From the NCBI GenBank assembly GCA_900316445.1, contig ONCZ01000022.1, positions 1 to 35,567 of the forward strand: a DNA stretch of 35,567 nucleotides, read 5' to 3'. This document shows positions 24,335 through 31,571 of the stretch, one piece after another. Under the pieces are notes generated by a model. It was not told the origin of the DNA, did no database searches, and saw nothing but the letters and a program-made list of their open reading frames with translations. Within the stretch, counting starts at the first letter, position 1; each line of letters starts with the position of its first letter. Source of the stretch: an uncultured Prevotellaceae bacterium. GTDB taxonomy: Bacteria > Bacteroidota > Bacteroidia > Bacteroidales > Bacteroidaceae. Made by a program: the position numbers and the translations under genes.

Positions 24335-25189
24335 ATGAAAAAGAGTACAATCATGGTGGCTGTGGCATGTGGACTGATACTGTCCAGCTGCGCCAGTAAG
24401 AAGGATCTGGAGAACTGCCAGACAGAGAACAAGTCGCTCACCGAGAGCCTGCAGGCTGCCAAGGAAGACCTGGCTGCGAAGAATGCCCGCATCGCCAGCC
24501 TGGAGGAGCAGCAGCGCGGTATGCAGCAGCTGCTGAAGAACGCTGAGGACAAGTATGCCAAACTGCAGGAGTCGCTCGACAAGAGTCTGACGAATGCCTC
24601 GCAGAACAACATCTCTATTGAGAAGCTCGTGGATCAGATCAACGAGTCGAACCAGTACATCCGTCACCTCGTGGAGGTGAAGTCGAAGAGCGACTCACTG
24701 AACATGGTGCTGACGAACAACCTCACGCGCTCACTCTCGAAGGAAGAGCTGAAGGAGGTGGATGTGCAGGTGCTGAAGGGTGTGGTCTACATCTCGCTGG
24801 CTGACAACATGCTCTATAAGAGCGGTTCATACGAGATCAACAGCCGTGCCGCCGAGACACTGTCGAAGATCGCTAAGATCATCAAGGACTACAAGGACTA
24901 CGACGTGCTCATCGAGGGTAACACGGACAATGTGCCCATCAAGAAGACGAACATCCGCAACAACTGGGATCTCTCCACCCTCCGTGCTTCTTCAGTGGTT
25001 CAGGCCCTGCAGAACGACTACGGTGTGGATCCTAAGCGTCTGACCGCTGGTGGTCGTGGTGAGTACAACCCCATTGCTCCTAATGACACTGAGGTTGGCA
25101 AGCAGCGCAACCGCCGCACGCAGATCATCATCACGCCGAAACTCGATGAGTTTATGGATTTGATCGGACAGGCTCCCGACAATGATTAA
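24335..25189 (+). CDS. OmpA-family peptidoglycan-associated lipoprotein
   Basis: 284 residues. The lipobox ends at Cys19 (LILSSCAS), so it is membrane-anchored by lipid. Residues ~23-115 are a heptad-like coiled coil rich in Glu, Lys and Gln. Residues ~150-270 are an OmpA C-terminal domain that binds peptidoglycan (motifs 'VLIEGNTDNVP', 'NWDLSTLRASSVVQAL' and 'NRRTQIIITP'). Expected role: tethering the outer membrane to the cell wall, with the coiled coil spanning periplasmic distance. A strong terminator follows. Downstream of rpoD by 14 bases, perhaps partly co-transcribed. Confidence 0.88.
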   Translation: MKKSTIMVAVACGLILSSCASKKDLENCQTENKSLTESLQAAKEDLAAKNARIASLEEQQRGMQQLLKNAEDKYAKLQESLDKSLTNASQNNISIEKLVDQINESNQYIRHLVEVKSKSDSLNMVLTNNLTRSLSKEELKEVDVQVLKGVVYISLADNMLYKSGSYEINSRAAETLSKIAKIIKDYKDYDVLIEGNTDNVPIKKTNIRNNWDLSTLRASSVVQALQNDYGVDPKRLTAGGRGEYNPIAPNDTEVGKQRNRRTQIIITPKLDEFMDLIGQAPDND

Positions 25190-25195
25190 AGGTTA

Positions 25196-25236
25196 AAAAG
25201 AAACGGGGTTCGCAATGGCGAGCCCCGTTTCTTTTT
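25196..25236. terminator. Strong bidirectional terminator
   Basis: A long stem pairs A-rich/GGGGTTCGC with GCGAGCCCC/T-rich around an AATG loop, including GAAACGGGG/CCCCGTTTC. It has A-runs on one side and seven T's on the other. It sits between the convergent OmpA-lipoprotein and MBL-hydrolase genes. Confidence 0.92.
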
Positions 25237-25980
25237 TTATTTGTAGTTGCGGATGCGGACGTCGATGCCGCTGCCGGCGAGCGCCATGGAGATCTTGTGC
25301 ACAGGCGTGTCGTTGTAATGGTAGGGGAAGAGCACCTTGGGTTTGATGATCTTCGCAGCGTTCACACACTGATCTACGGTCATTGTGTAGGGCTGGTTGC
25401 AGGGCAGGAAGGCGACGTCGATGTCCTTGATGTCTGCCATCTCGGGGATGTCCTCAGTATCGCCGGCGATGTAGATGCGGAAGCCGTCGAGGGTGAGGAT
25501 GTAGCCGTTGTCACGTCCCTTGGGGTGGAACTGCTGGTGCTCAGGTGTGGTATTGTAGGCAGGCACCGCCTCGATGGTGATGTCGGACGCGTACTTGCGC
25601 ACGTCGCCGTTCTGCATCACGAGTCCGTTGCGGAAGTGTCCGAATACGGCCTGATTCACGTAGATGCTCGTGGCCGGAGTGCGGATCTCGTGGATGGCGG
25701 CACGGTCGAAGTGGTCTTTATGCTCATGGGTGACGAGGATGATGTTGGCCTTGGGGAAGGTAGCGTAGTCGGTCTCGGGCTTGAGCCACATGCCCACGGG
25801 GTCTACTTCGATCTCGACGCCGTTGTAGTTGATCTCCATACTGGCGTGCTTGATGCAGGTGATGGTGATTTTCTTGCCGCTCTTGGTGGTGAACTCGTCG
25901 GTCTTCAACTGTGCCGAAGCGGTGAGCGCAAAGAGGAATGTGAAAAGTAAGGCGATGGGCCTCAGTGATGATTTTTTCAT
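25237..25980 (-). CDS. Exported MBL-fold metallo-hydrolase
   Basis: 247 residues with a signal peptide (cleavage near residue 23, TASAQ). It has the metallo-beta-lactamase fold: metal motif 'THEHKDHFD' (His85, His87, Asp89, His90), later 'GDTEDIPEM' and a final His in 'LFPYHYND'. The layout is like UPF0173-type hydrolases (L-ascorbate-6-phosphate lactonase/UlaG-like group), but substrate is unknown. It lies 6 bases downstream of the TPR histidine kinase on the same strand, so it is probably co-transcribed. Location in the periplasm is inferred from the signal peptide. Confidence 0.82.
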   Translation of the reverse strand: MKKSSLRPIALLFTFLFALTASAQLKTDEFTTKSGKKITITCIKHASMEINYNGVEIEVDPVGMWLKPETDYATFPKANIILVTHEHKDHFDRAAIHEIRTPATSIYVNQAVFGHFRNGLVMQNGDVRKYASDITIEAVPAYNTTPEHQQFHPKGRDNGYILTLDGFRIYIAGDTEDIPEMADIKDIDVAFLPCNQPYTMTVDQCVNAAKIIKPKVLFPYHYNDTPVHKISMALAGSGIDVRIRNYK

Positions 25981-25986
25981 TTTGCT

Positions 25987-27783
25987 TTATTTTTTATTGG
26001 GTTTAATGGGATTAATGGGCGTAGTGGGGTCAATGGGTTCGAAGGGGAGGGTGACGACGAAGCGGGCACCGAGGTAATAGGTGGTGTCGAGGGTGACGAG
26101 ACCGCCCAGCTGTTCGGCGAGCTTACGGCTCAGGGGTAGTCCGAGGCCGATGCCCTGCTTGAAGGAGTCGAGTTTGACGAAGCGCTCGAAGATGTGCTCT
26201 GCCTGATCTGCGGGGATGCCGCAGCCCGTATCCTCGACGGTGATGAGGAGCGTCTGTGCGACGGTCCTGGCCTTGAGGGTGATATTGCCCTTCTCAGTAT
26301 TCTTGATGGCATTGTCAGTAAGGGCGCCGAGAATGCGGTGGAGCATGTTCTTGTTGGTGGCGAAGCAGAAGTCTGGCTCCAGCTCGCTGTCTATGCGGAG
26401 TGCCACCTTCGACGGTACGGTGTCTTCGTATTCGGCGACGACGCTCTCCAACAGCTGGTTCACCTTGACGATGTCGTCCTTGACCACGTTGGTAGAGGTC
26501 TCGATGAGCGAGAGGCCGATGATCTCGTCGATGAGGTTCGTGATCTGCTGGGCGCTCTTCTGCATCATCGACGCCATGTTCTGCCGTTCCTCTACGCTCT
26601 CGGTGAGTGAGGGATCGGCGATGACCTGCGAGAAGCCTGCAATGATGTTTAGAGGTGTGCGCACCTCGTGGCTGACGTTCTGGATGAAGCGCGTCTTCAT
26701 CTTGTCCGACTCTAGGGCGTGCTGGTAGGCGGCGTTGAGCTGCCTCAGATGACGGCGGCGTGAGAGCACGATATAGATCTGTGCCATGATCAACAAGACC
26801 AGCAGGATGACACCTGCGATGAGGGCGATGAGACGGTTACGTGCCGACTTCTGCTCCATGTCGTTGATGGTCAGCTGGTCGCGGATGCCCTGCATGCTGT
26901 TCGCCAGGGCGACGTTGTTCACAGAGTCGTTGGCAGCGTATGCCCTGCGCTGGGCTTCGAAGGCCTCCTTCCAGCGGCCTGCCTTCTCGTAGATCTCGCT
27001 GATGGCCTCTTCGCTTTCGTCTTCAAGCTCTTCCCGCGCCATGGCCACGGCCTCGTCGGTCTTGCCCTGTGAGGCGAGGTAGTACACCTCCAACGACCTT
27101 CCGTGGACGGAGCTCTTGCCTTCCTCCACACCCTTCTTGTAGGCCTTGTAGCCTTCGAGGAACTTGTCCATCTCGCCAGCGGTATAATAGCTGACGGTGC
27201 GCCGCGTCTCAATGTCGAACACGCGCTCGGGCGAGTATTTCTCGGCAATCTCCTTGGCTTTGTCGAGCAGGCGCATGGCCTCCTCGTGGTCGTCGTTAAT
27301 TTCCACGTTGACGATGTTCATGTAGATGGGTGGCATGCTCTCGTAGTAGCCGTACTTTTCCATCATGTCGATCACGGTGTAGAAGTTCCGCTTGGCGGCC
27401 TTCTTGTTGCCGCAGATGTTGTTGATGTGGCCGAGCATGTTGTAGGCCATGTACATCTCGCTGTCGAGGCCCTTCTCACGCAGCTCCATGGAGAGTTGCC
27501 GCCCCAGCATGTACGCCTCGAACACTTTCCTGCGGTTCATCTCAAACACGATCTCATTGCATCGCTGGGTGTAGTAGGCGTGCTGGTCGCCCTTCTTGAG
27601 CAGATAGGCCTGCAGGGCCTTGACGGCAGGGAAGAAGCGCACGCTGTCGCCGTCGTTGAAAGCATGGTGCATGGAGTCGCGCAGAGCCAGATACTCAGGC
27701 TCTTGCTTATAGTCTTGATCAGCCGCCGCAGTGCGCAAAAAGACTGTCAGCGTCAGGGTTAATAGCAGAAATCTTATCATCAC
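25987..27783 (-). CDS. TPR-containing membrane histidine kinase
   Basis: 598 residues. After a signal sequence, a periplasmic helical-repeat (TPR-like) region covers ~30-300. One membrane segment follows (LIALIAGVILLVLLIMAQ), then a dimerisation domain with His372 in 'FIQNVSHEVRTPLN' and a HATPase domain ('TDNAIKNTEKGN', 'EDTGCGIPAD', 'GIGLGLPLS'). It resembles Bacteroidota kinases that sense through TPRs. No receiver domain is fused and no response regulator is nearby. The last ~17 residues (EPIDPTTPINPIKPNKK) are encoded by a word repeat at 25994-26040. Promoter TATTTTTG lies at 27812-27819. Confidence 0.88.
   Translation of the reverse strand: MMIRFLLLTLTLTVFLRTAAADQDYKQEPEYLALRDSMHHAFNDGDSVRFFPAVKALQAYLLKKGDQHAYYTQRCNEIVFEMNRRKVFEAYMLGRQLSMELREKGLDSEMYMAYNMLGHINNICGNKKAAKRNFYTVIDMMEKYGYYESMPPIYMNIVNVEINDDHEEAMRLLDKAKEIAEKYSPERVFDIETRRTVSYYTAGEMDKFLEGYKAYKKGVEEGKSSVHGRSLEVYYLASQGKTDEAVAMAREELEDESEEAISEIYEKAGRWKEAFEAQRRAYAANDSVNNVALANSMQGIRDQLTINDMEQKSARNRLIALIAGVILLVLLIMAQIYIVLSRRRHLRQLNAAYQHALESDKMKTRFIQNVSHEVRTPLNIIAGFSQVIADPSLTESVEERQNMASMMQKSAQQITNLIDEIIGLSLIETSTNVVKDDIVKVNQLLESVVAEYEDTVPSKVALRIDSELEPDFCFATNKNMLHRILGALTDNAIKNTEKGNITLKARTVAQTLLITVEDTGCGIPADQAEHIFERFVKLDSFKQGIGLGLPLSRKLAEQLGGLVTLDTTYYLGARFVVTLPFEPIDPTTPINPIKPNKK
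25994..26040. repeat. Word repeat encoding the C-terminus of the TPR kinase
   Basis: Degenerate CCCATTAA/CCCATTGA-type units (minus strand) encode a Pro/Ile/Asn-rich tail beyond the ATPase domain and run to the stop codon. Confidence 0.65.
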
Positions 27784-27811
27784 CGGTTGATTTCAGTTCA
27801 AATCTTTGGTG

Positions 27812-27819
27812 CAAAAATA
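27812..27819 (-). promoter_or_regulatory. -7 promoter box of the TPR kinase gene
   Basis: TATTTTTG on the minus strand fits TAnnTTTG. Start near 27806 would give a leader of about 23 nt. Confidence 0.6.
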
Positions 27820-27881
27820 CAAAATAAATCTGAAAAATAAAACTTTTTATGGAAAAAATTGGTGTTAATCTAAAAATTCCG

Positions 27882-27889
27882 TATCTTTG
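27882..27889 (+). promoter_or_regulatory. -7 promoter box overlapping the trmO start region
   Basis: TATCTTTG ends 4 bases before ATG 27894. With the usual 5-7 base distance to the start of transcription, the mRNA would begin at or next to the start codon, i.e. be leaderless or nearly so. Confidence 0.65.
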
Positions 27890-27893
27890 CCGC

Positions 27894-28646
27894 ATGGATA
27901 TACAGCCAATTGCACATTTTGAGTCACCTTTGAAGTCGAAATTCGGTATTCCGCGACAAAGTGGACTGGTGGAGGAACTGACGGGCAGGATCGTTTTCGA
28001 GAAGCCTTTCCGTCAGTCCGAAGCCGTCCGAGGCCTCGAGTCTTTCGACTATCTCTGGCTCATCTGGGAGTTCTCGGAAGTAAAGGAGAGAAGGAGTAAA
28101 GGAGTAGAGGAGGAAAGGAGAAATCTGACTGTCAGGCCTCCGAGGTTGGGGGGCAATAAGAGGATCGGTGTCTTTGCCTCGCGCTCGCCCTTCCGTCCGA
28201 ATCCCTTAGGACTCTCGTGCGTGAAAATAAATAAGGTGGAAGAAGACCGGCTGTTAGGCCCTGTCATCTACGTGCGTGGGGCAGACCTCATGGACGGCAC
28301 CCCCATCTACGACATCAAACCCTACGTGACCTATGCCGATGCCCATCCAGAGGCACGGAGCGGTTTTGTGGATGAAAAACAGTGGGAGCCTTTGCACGTG
28401 GAGATCCCTGACAAACTGACTGTCAAGATCCCCTCCCGGCATTTTGAGGCTTTGAAGGCGACGCTGGCCCAGGATCCGCGACCTGCCTTCCACGACGATC
28501 CCGAGCGTACCTACGGTATGCCCTTTCTCAATATGGATGTGCGCTTCCGCGTGAAAGACGATGTGCTAACGGTTGTTGATCTTGTCGGCGCGCCAAAGGA
28601 GACTGCGCGTCTCGTGGACGATGACACCGTTGAGACACAACAGTGA
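27894..28646 (+). CDS. trmO: tRNA methyltransferase TrmO (TsaA/YaeB family)
   Basis: 250 residues from ATG 27894, matching the family's usual start (PIAHFESPLKSKFGIPRQ). An in-frame ATG at 27849 lies upstream of the promoter and is rejected. TrmO uses S-adenosylmethionine to methylate N6 of t6A37 in threonine tRNAs. Family motifs: 'FDYLWLIWEF', 'RPPRLGGNKRIGVFASRS', 'PFRPNPLGLSCVKI' and a C-terminal domain with 'RTYGMPFLNMDVRFRV'. Between the first two motifs a word repeat (28081-28120) encodes a charged loop (ERRSKGVEEERRN) where homologues usually have a shorter Trp-containing loop. The 3' end overlaps the convergent symporter gene by 81 bases. Confidence 0.88.
   Translation: MDIQPIAHFESPLKSKFGIPRQSGLVEELTGRIVFEKPFRQSEAVRGLESFDYLWLIWEFSEVKERRSKGVEEERRNLTVRPPRLGGNKRIGVFASRSPFRPNPLGLSCVKINKVEEDRLLGPVIYVRGADLMDGTPIYDIKPYVTYADAHPEARSGFVDEKQWEPLHVEIPDKLTVKIPSRHFEALKATLAQDPRPAFHDDPERTYGMPFLNMDVRFRVKDDVLTVVDLVGAPKETARLVDDDTVETQQ
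28081..28120. repeat. Word repeat inside trmO
   Basis: Purine-rich units (AAAGGAGTAG, AAAGGAG) in frame encode a Glu/Arg/Lys-rich surface loop around residues 63-76. Confidence 0.7.
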
Positions 28647-29906
28647 CACAAGGTTCGGAATAGCCATCAGCGCGTTCATACAGTCGGCGAGGTTCCACAC
28701 CACGGCGAGGTTCATCACCGCTCCAGCGAAGACGGCCGAGATATAAAGCACCCGATAACCCAATACCCAGTTTTTCCCTTTCAGATATTCCACGGCCCGC
28801 TCGCCATAATAGCACCACCCGAGGATGGTGGAAAAGGCGAAGGTGAACAGTCCGAAGGTGAGCAGCGGACGTCCGATGACGGGGATCTTCGAGAAGGCAT
28901 CCTTCGTCAGCGTGGCGCCGTTGGAGAAGTCGATGTCGGGGTAGGCGAGCACGCTGCTCACGATCACCAGTCCCGTGAGGGCGCAGATCACCACCGTGTC
29001 CCAGAACGTGCCGCTTGACGAGACAAGTGCCTGGCGCACGGGATTGCGCGTCTGTGCCGCTGCCGCCACGATAGGCGCCGAACCCATACCGCTCTCGTTG
29101 GAGAACAGACCTCGGGCTATACCGAAGCGTGCTGCCATCATCACCGTCGAACCGATGAATCCGCCGCCTGCCGCCTCTGGCGAGAAAGCCGCCTTTACGA
29201 TCAGACAGAGAGCCGGCCACAGGTAGGCCGCGTTGACACAAAGGATATAGAGACAGCCCAACACGTAGAACGCCGCCATCAGGGGCACGAGCATCGAACA
29301 CACGCGGGCGATGCTCTTCACACCGCCGAGCACCACAGCTGCCGTTATCACACAGATAAAGGCGCCTGAGATATAGGGGGATATGCCGTACGACTCATTG
29401 GCTACGGTGGCTATGGCGTTGGCCTGCACCGTGTTGCCGATACCGAAGGCAGCGATGGCAGTGAAGATCGCGAAGAGCACGGCGAGCCACTTCCAGCCCA
29501 GACCTTTCTCCAGGGCGTACATCGGACCGCCGAGCATCTTGCCGCTCTTTGTCTTCTCGCGGTACTTGATGGCCAGCAGTCCCTCCGCATACTTCGTCGA
29601 GATGCCGAACACACCCGTAAGCCAGCACCACAGCACCGCTCCTGGGCCTCCCAGGGCGATGGCGGTTGCCACGCCGATGATGTTACCCGTACCGATGGTG
29701 GCGGCGAGGGCGGTGGCGAGCGAGGCGAACTGCGACACGTCGCCCTCCGCATTGCGGTCGCGCTTCAACGAGAGTCTCACGGCCTTGAAGATATGTCGTT
29801 GCGGGAATCGCAGACGGATGGTCAGGAACACGTGTGTGCCCAGCAGCAGGATGATCATCGGCCATCCCCACAAAAAGTCACTGACAGCAGAGAGTATTTC
29901 GTTCAT
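28566..29906 (-). CDS. Alanine/glycine:cation symporter (AGCS family)
   Basis: 446 residues, about ten membrane segments. AGCS signature regions are 'ATIGTGNIIGVATAIALGGPGAVLW' in shortened form GTGNIIGVATAIA near residue 72, 'GISTKYAEGLLAIKYR' and 'GLFSNESGMGSAPI'. It imports alanine or glycine with Na+ or H+ across the inner membrane. It begins 10 bases after the DUF4230 gene upstream, so it is likely the last gene of a three-gene minus operon. Its 3' end runs 81 bases into the end of trmO on the other strand, with no terminator between them. Confidence 0.9.
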   Translation of the reverse strand: MNEILSAVSDFLWGWPMIILLLGTHVFLTIRLRFPQRHIFKAVRLSLKRDRNAEGDVSQFASLATALAATIGTGNIIGVATAIALGGPGAVLWCWLTGVFGISTKYAEGLLAIKYREKTKSGKMLGGPMYALEKGLGWKWLAVLFAIFTAIAAFGIGNTVQANAIATVANESYGISPYISGAFICVITAAVVLGGVKSIARVCSMLVPLMAAFYVLGCLYILCVNAAYLWPALCLIVKAAFSPEAAGGGFIGSTVMMAARFGIARGLFSNESGMGSAPIVAAAAQTRNPVRQALVSSSGTFWDTVVICALTGLVIVSSVLAYPDIDFSNGATLTKDAFSKIPVIGRPLLTFGLFTFAFSTILGWCYYGERAVEYLKGKNWVLGYRVLYISAVFAGAVMNLAVVWNLADCMNALMAIPNLVSLLCLNGVIVHETRSLLWRADKINNR

Positions 29907-29931
29907 ATTTCACTTTTCATCTTTCACTTCC
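29907..29931. repeat. Word repeat at DUF4230/symporter junction
   Basis: GTGAAAAG/GTGAAAGA-type units on the minus strand contain the DUF4230 stop codon and the spacer before the symporter ATG. The purine-rich units could also serve as ribosome-binding sequence. Confidence 0.6.
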
Positions 29932-30507
29932 AAATGTGATTCTCACCTTCTTGAACCCCATAGCCTTCATAAGGCTGGTGATCTGCTCACGGGCGTTATC
30001 CTCGGCGGCGGTGAGGTTATCCTTCGTCATTCCGTGCTGGAGCATCCGCTCCCTTGCCTGACGGTACAGCGCCTCACGGTCTTCCGGCTTCCACTTCCCG
30101 CTCTCGAAAAACGGCTTCGTGCGTGCCTCGTCGATGAAGTCACGGTCGAGGAGTGCCACCTTCGGCAGCAAGAGGCTCACGCTGTCACCCTCCACCGTCA
30201 GCCATCCCGGCTCTACCTGGTGCATATTGATGCCCAGTCGCAGGGTGCCGTAGTAGATGCGGGCCAGTTCGTCGTCAGAGAAGAATCCCTTGCGCACGGT
30301 GTCCGTCAGTTCCTCAAGGCTCACGCTCAGGAACTCCCACTCGCCGATGGCCTTGATGCTCTGTATCTGTGTGGGTGTGGCGTCGATGGCTTCATCGGCA
30401 CCTATCTCTATATGGTCGCCCTTCGTGCAGCTCCGCAGCCAGAACACAGCCACGATCACCAGCGAGACGCCCAACAGTATGATTCCCAGTCTGAATGATT
30501 TTCCCAT
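29917..30507 (-). CDS. DUF4230 protein, membrane-anchored, 196 aa
   Basis: 196 residues with one N-terminal membrane segment (LGIILLGVSLVIVAVFWL) and an outward-facing DUF4230 domain. The family has an early strand region around 'IQSIKAIGEWEFLSVSLEEL', then 'YYGTLRLGINM' and a C-terminal helix with 'REQITSLMKAMGFKKVRITFG'. Function of the family is unknown; it is widespread in Bacteroidota. A related DUF4230 gene lies immediately upstream, so the two may form a heteromer. The stop codon lies in a word repeat. Confidence 0.82.
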   Translation of the reverse strand: MGKSFRLGIILLGVSLVIVAVFWLRSCTKGDHIEIGADEAIDATPTQIQSIKAIGEWEFLSVSLEELTDTVRKGFFSDDELARIYYGTLRLGINMHQVEPGWLTVEGDSVSLLLPKVALLDRDFIDEARTKPFFESGKWKPEDREALYRQARERMLQHGMTKDNLTAAEDNAREQITSLMKAMGFKKVRITFGSER

Positions 30508-30509
30508 AA

Positions 30510-30544
30510 TTCACCTTTTCACTCTTTCACCTTTTCACTCTTCC
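30510..30544. repeat. Word repeat between the two DUF4230 genes
   Basis: Four GTGAAAAG/GTGAAAGA units (minus strand) span the stop of the first DUF4230 gene and the whole gap to the second. Confidence 0.7.
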
Positions 30545-31227
30545 ATCCTGATGAGGTTCGGAATATCCGTCGCGTCGTAGTGCTTGCGGAAGGCGACGGT
30601 CACCTGGTGCTCCTCGTAGCCCATCTCCGTCAGCATGGGCACGAGCACCTTTGCCGCGTTGGCCTGGGCCGTCTCGAGGATGCCGAGGTTAGGGATGTCG
30701 TTGATGATGGCGGCACGCCCCTGCTGCTCGTAGGCCGACATCTCTGCGTCGCTGAAATTCGCACGTGCCAGGGCTACGTACTGCTTCACGTGCTTCTGAT
30801 CTATCTTCGAACTCGTCATCGTCACCTGCGGGTCTGGCAGGATGATCGTGATGTGGTCGCCCTGCCGCTCGATGTTACGCTCGCTGATCTGGCTGAAATC
30901 GATCCATGCCTTCAGCTTCGCGTCGATGGGGATGGCGATTTTGCGGTCGCCCAGGGGCAGCTTGATGTTGAACTCCCGCTGCAGCACCGATCCCTTCAGG
31001 CGCAGCACGTCGTCGTGGGTCACGATCTTATGTACGCGATACTCCGCCGTGTAGAGCTTCGAGCACTTCCGAATCTGGGTGATGAGCATCGGCAGGCTGT
31101 CAGTACTGCGGTAGTCTCTAGTCACCTGACTCCCGTCACCAGACTCCTGCACGACGGTGCCCTGACACATCAGCACGCCGATCACAACGACGACTGCCAC
31201 CAGCAGAAAGATAAAGAATTTCTTCAT
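30535..31227 (-). CDS. DUF4230 protein, membrane-anchored, 230 aa
   Basis: 230 residues from ATG 31227, which starts a normal membrane anchor (MKKFFIFLLVAVVVVIGVLM). A longer in-frame start at 31287 lies upstream of the likely transcription start and is rejected. DUF4230 features: 'KLYTAEYRVHKIVTHDD', 'IPIDAKLKAWIDFSQI', 'ITIILPDPQV' and a C-terminal helix/strand (LVPMLTEMGYEEHQVTVAF). Residues ~26-39, just outside the membrane, are encoded by a word repeat (31111-31150). It is paralogous to the next gene downstream and likely in one operon with it and the AGCS symporter. Confidence 0.82.
   Translation of the reverse strand: MKKFFIFLLVAVVVVIGVLMCQGTVVQESGDGSQVTRDYRSTDSLPMLITQIRKCSKLYTAEYRVHKIVTHDDVLRLKGSVLQREFNIKLPLGDRKIAIPIDAKLKAWIDFSQISERNIERQGDHITIILPDPQVTMTSSKIDQKHVKQYVALARANFSDAEMSAYEQQGRAAIINDIPNLGILETAQANAAKVLVPMLTEMGYEEHQVTVAFRKHYDATDIPNLIRMEE
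31111..31150. repeat. Word repeat inside the first DUF4230 gene
   Basis: GGAGTCTGGTGAC/GGAGTCAGGTGAC-type units (minus strand) encode a Glu/Ser/Gly/Asp-rich linker after the membrane anchor. Confidence 0.65.
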
Positions 31228-31257
31228 GTGTAAACAATGCTCTTTGAATCTTGTTTG

Positions 31258-31265
31258 CAAAGGTA
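31258..31265 (-). promoter_or_regulatory. -7 promoter box of the DUF4230 operon
   Basis: TACCTTTG on the minus strand, with a start expected near 31252 and a leader of about 25 nt to ATG 31227. A second TACCTTTG on the same strand at 31342-31349 may be an alternative upstream promoter. Confidence 0.7.
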
Positions 31266-31331
31266 CGAATAAGTGAGCAAAATGCAAAAGAAAAATGCAA
31301 TTTTCTTTTCATTTTCGAACGAAAGTACCTT
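31260..31331. repeat. Inverted repeat overlapping the DUF4230 promoter
   Basis: Outer arms AAGGTAC (31260-31266) and GTACCTT (31325-31331) enclose a 15-16-bp hairpin (31279-31294 with 31301-31315, one unpaired base). The outer left arm overlaps the -7 box, so folding or protein binding could affect the promoter. Confidence 0.65.
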
Positions 31332-31480
31332 CGGTCTATGCCAAAGGTACAAAATATTTGGGAGATAACCAAATGTATTTGGATTTTTGTTTTCATAAAA
31401 ATGTAAAAGACATGGAAAGTAAATATTATTTACCAAGATATGGAATGGCCTTAAACCGTCTTTTTAGGATGTTTTTCGCG

Positions 31481-31560
31481 CTTCTGACTTTCCTTAGACT
31501 AAACTCCGACTTTCCTTACTTGAAACTCCGACTTTGGGCTAATGAAACTTCCGATTTGCT
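31481..31560. repeat. Four degenerate ~20-bp tandem repeats
   Basis: Four imperfect copies of about 20-22 bp share a core like ACTCCGACTTTCC. They lie directly to the left of the concentric inverted-repeat structure. Confidence 0.6.
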
Positions 31561-31571
31561 GTAGACAGTAA

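Noticed and set aside
29383-30498. 371-codon plus-strand frame across the symporter and DUF4230 genes
   Set aside because: Spans two genes on the opposite strand plus their junction repeat; no family resemblance.
31295-31564. 89-codon plus-strand frame between the DUF4230 promoter and the concentric repeat
   Set aside because: It runs through a promoter hairpin and the 20-bp tandem repeats, has no ribosome site, and its composition follows the repeats.
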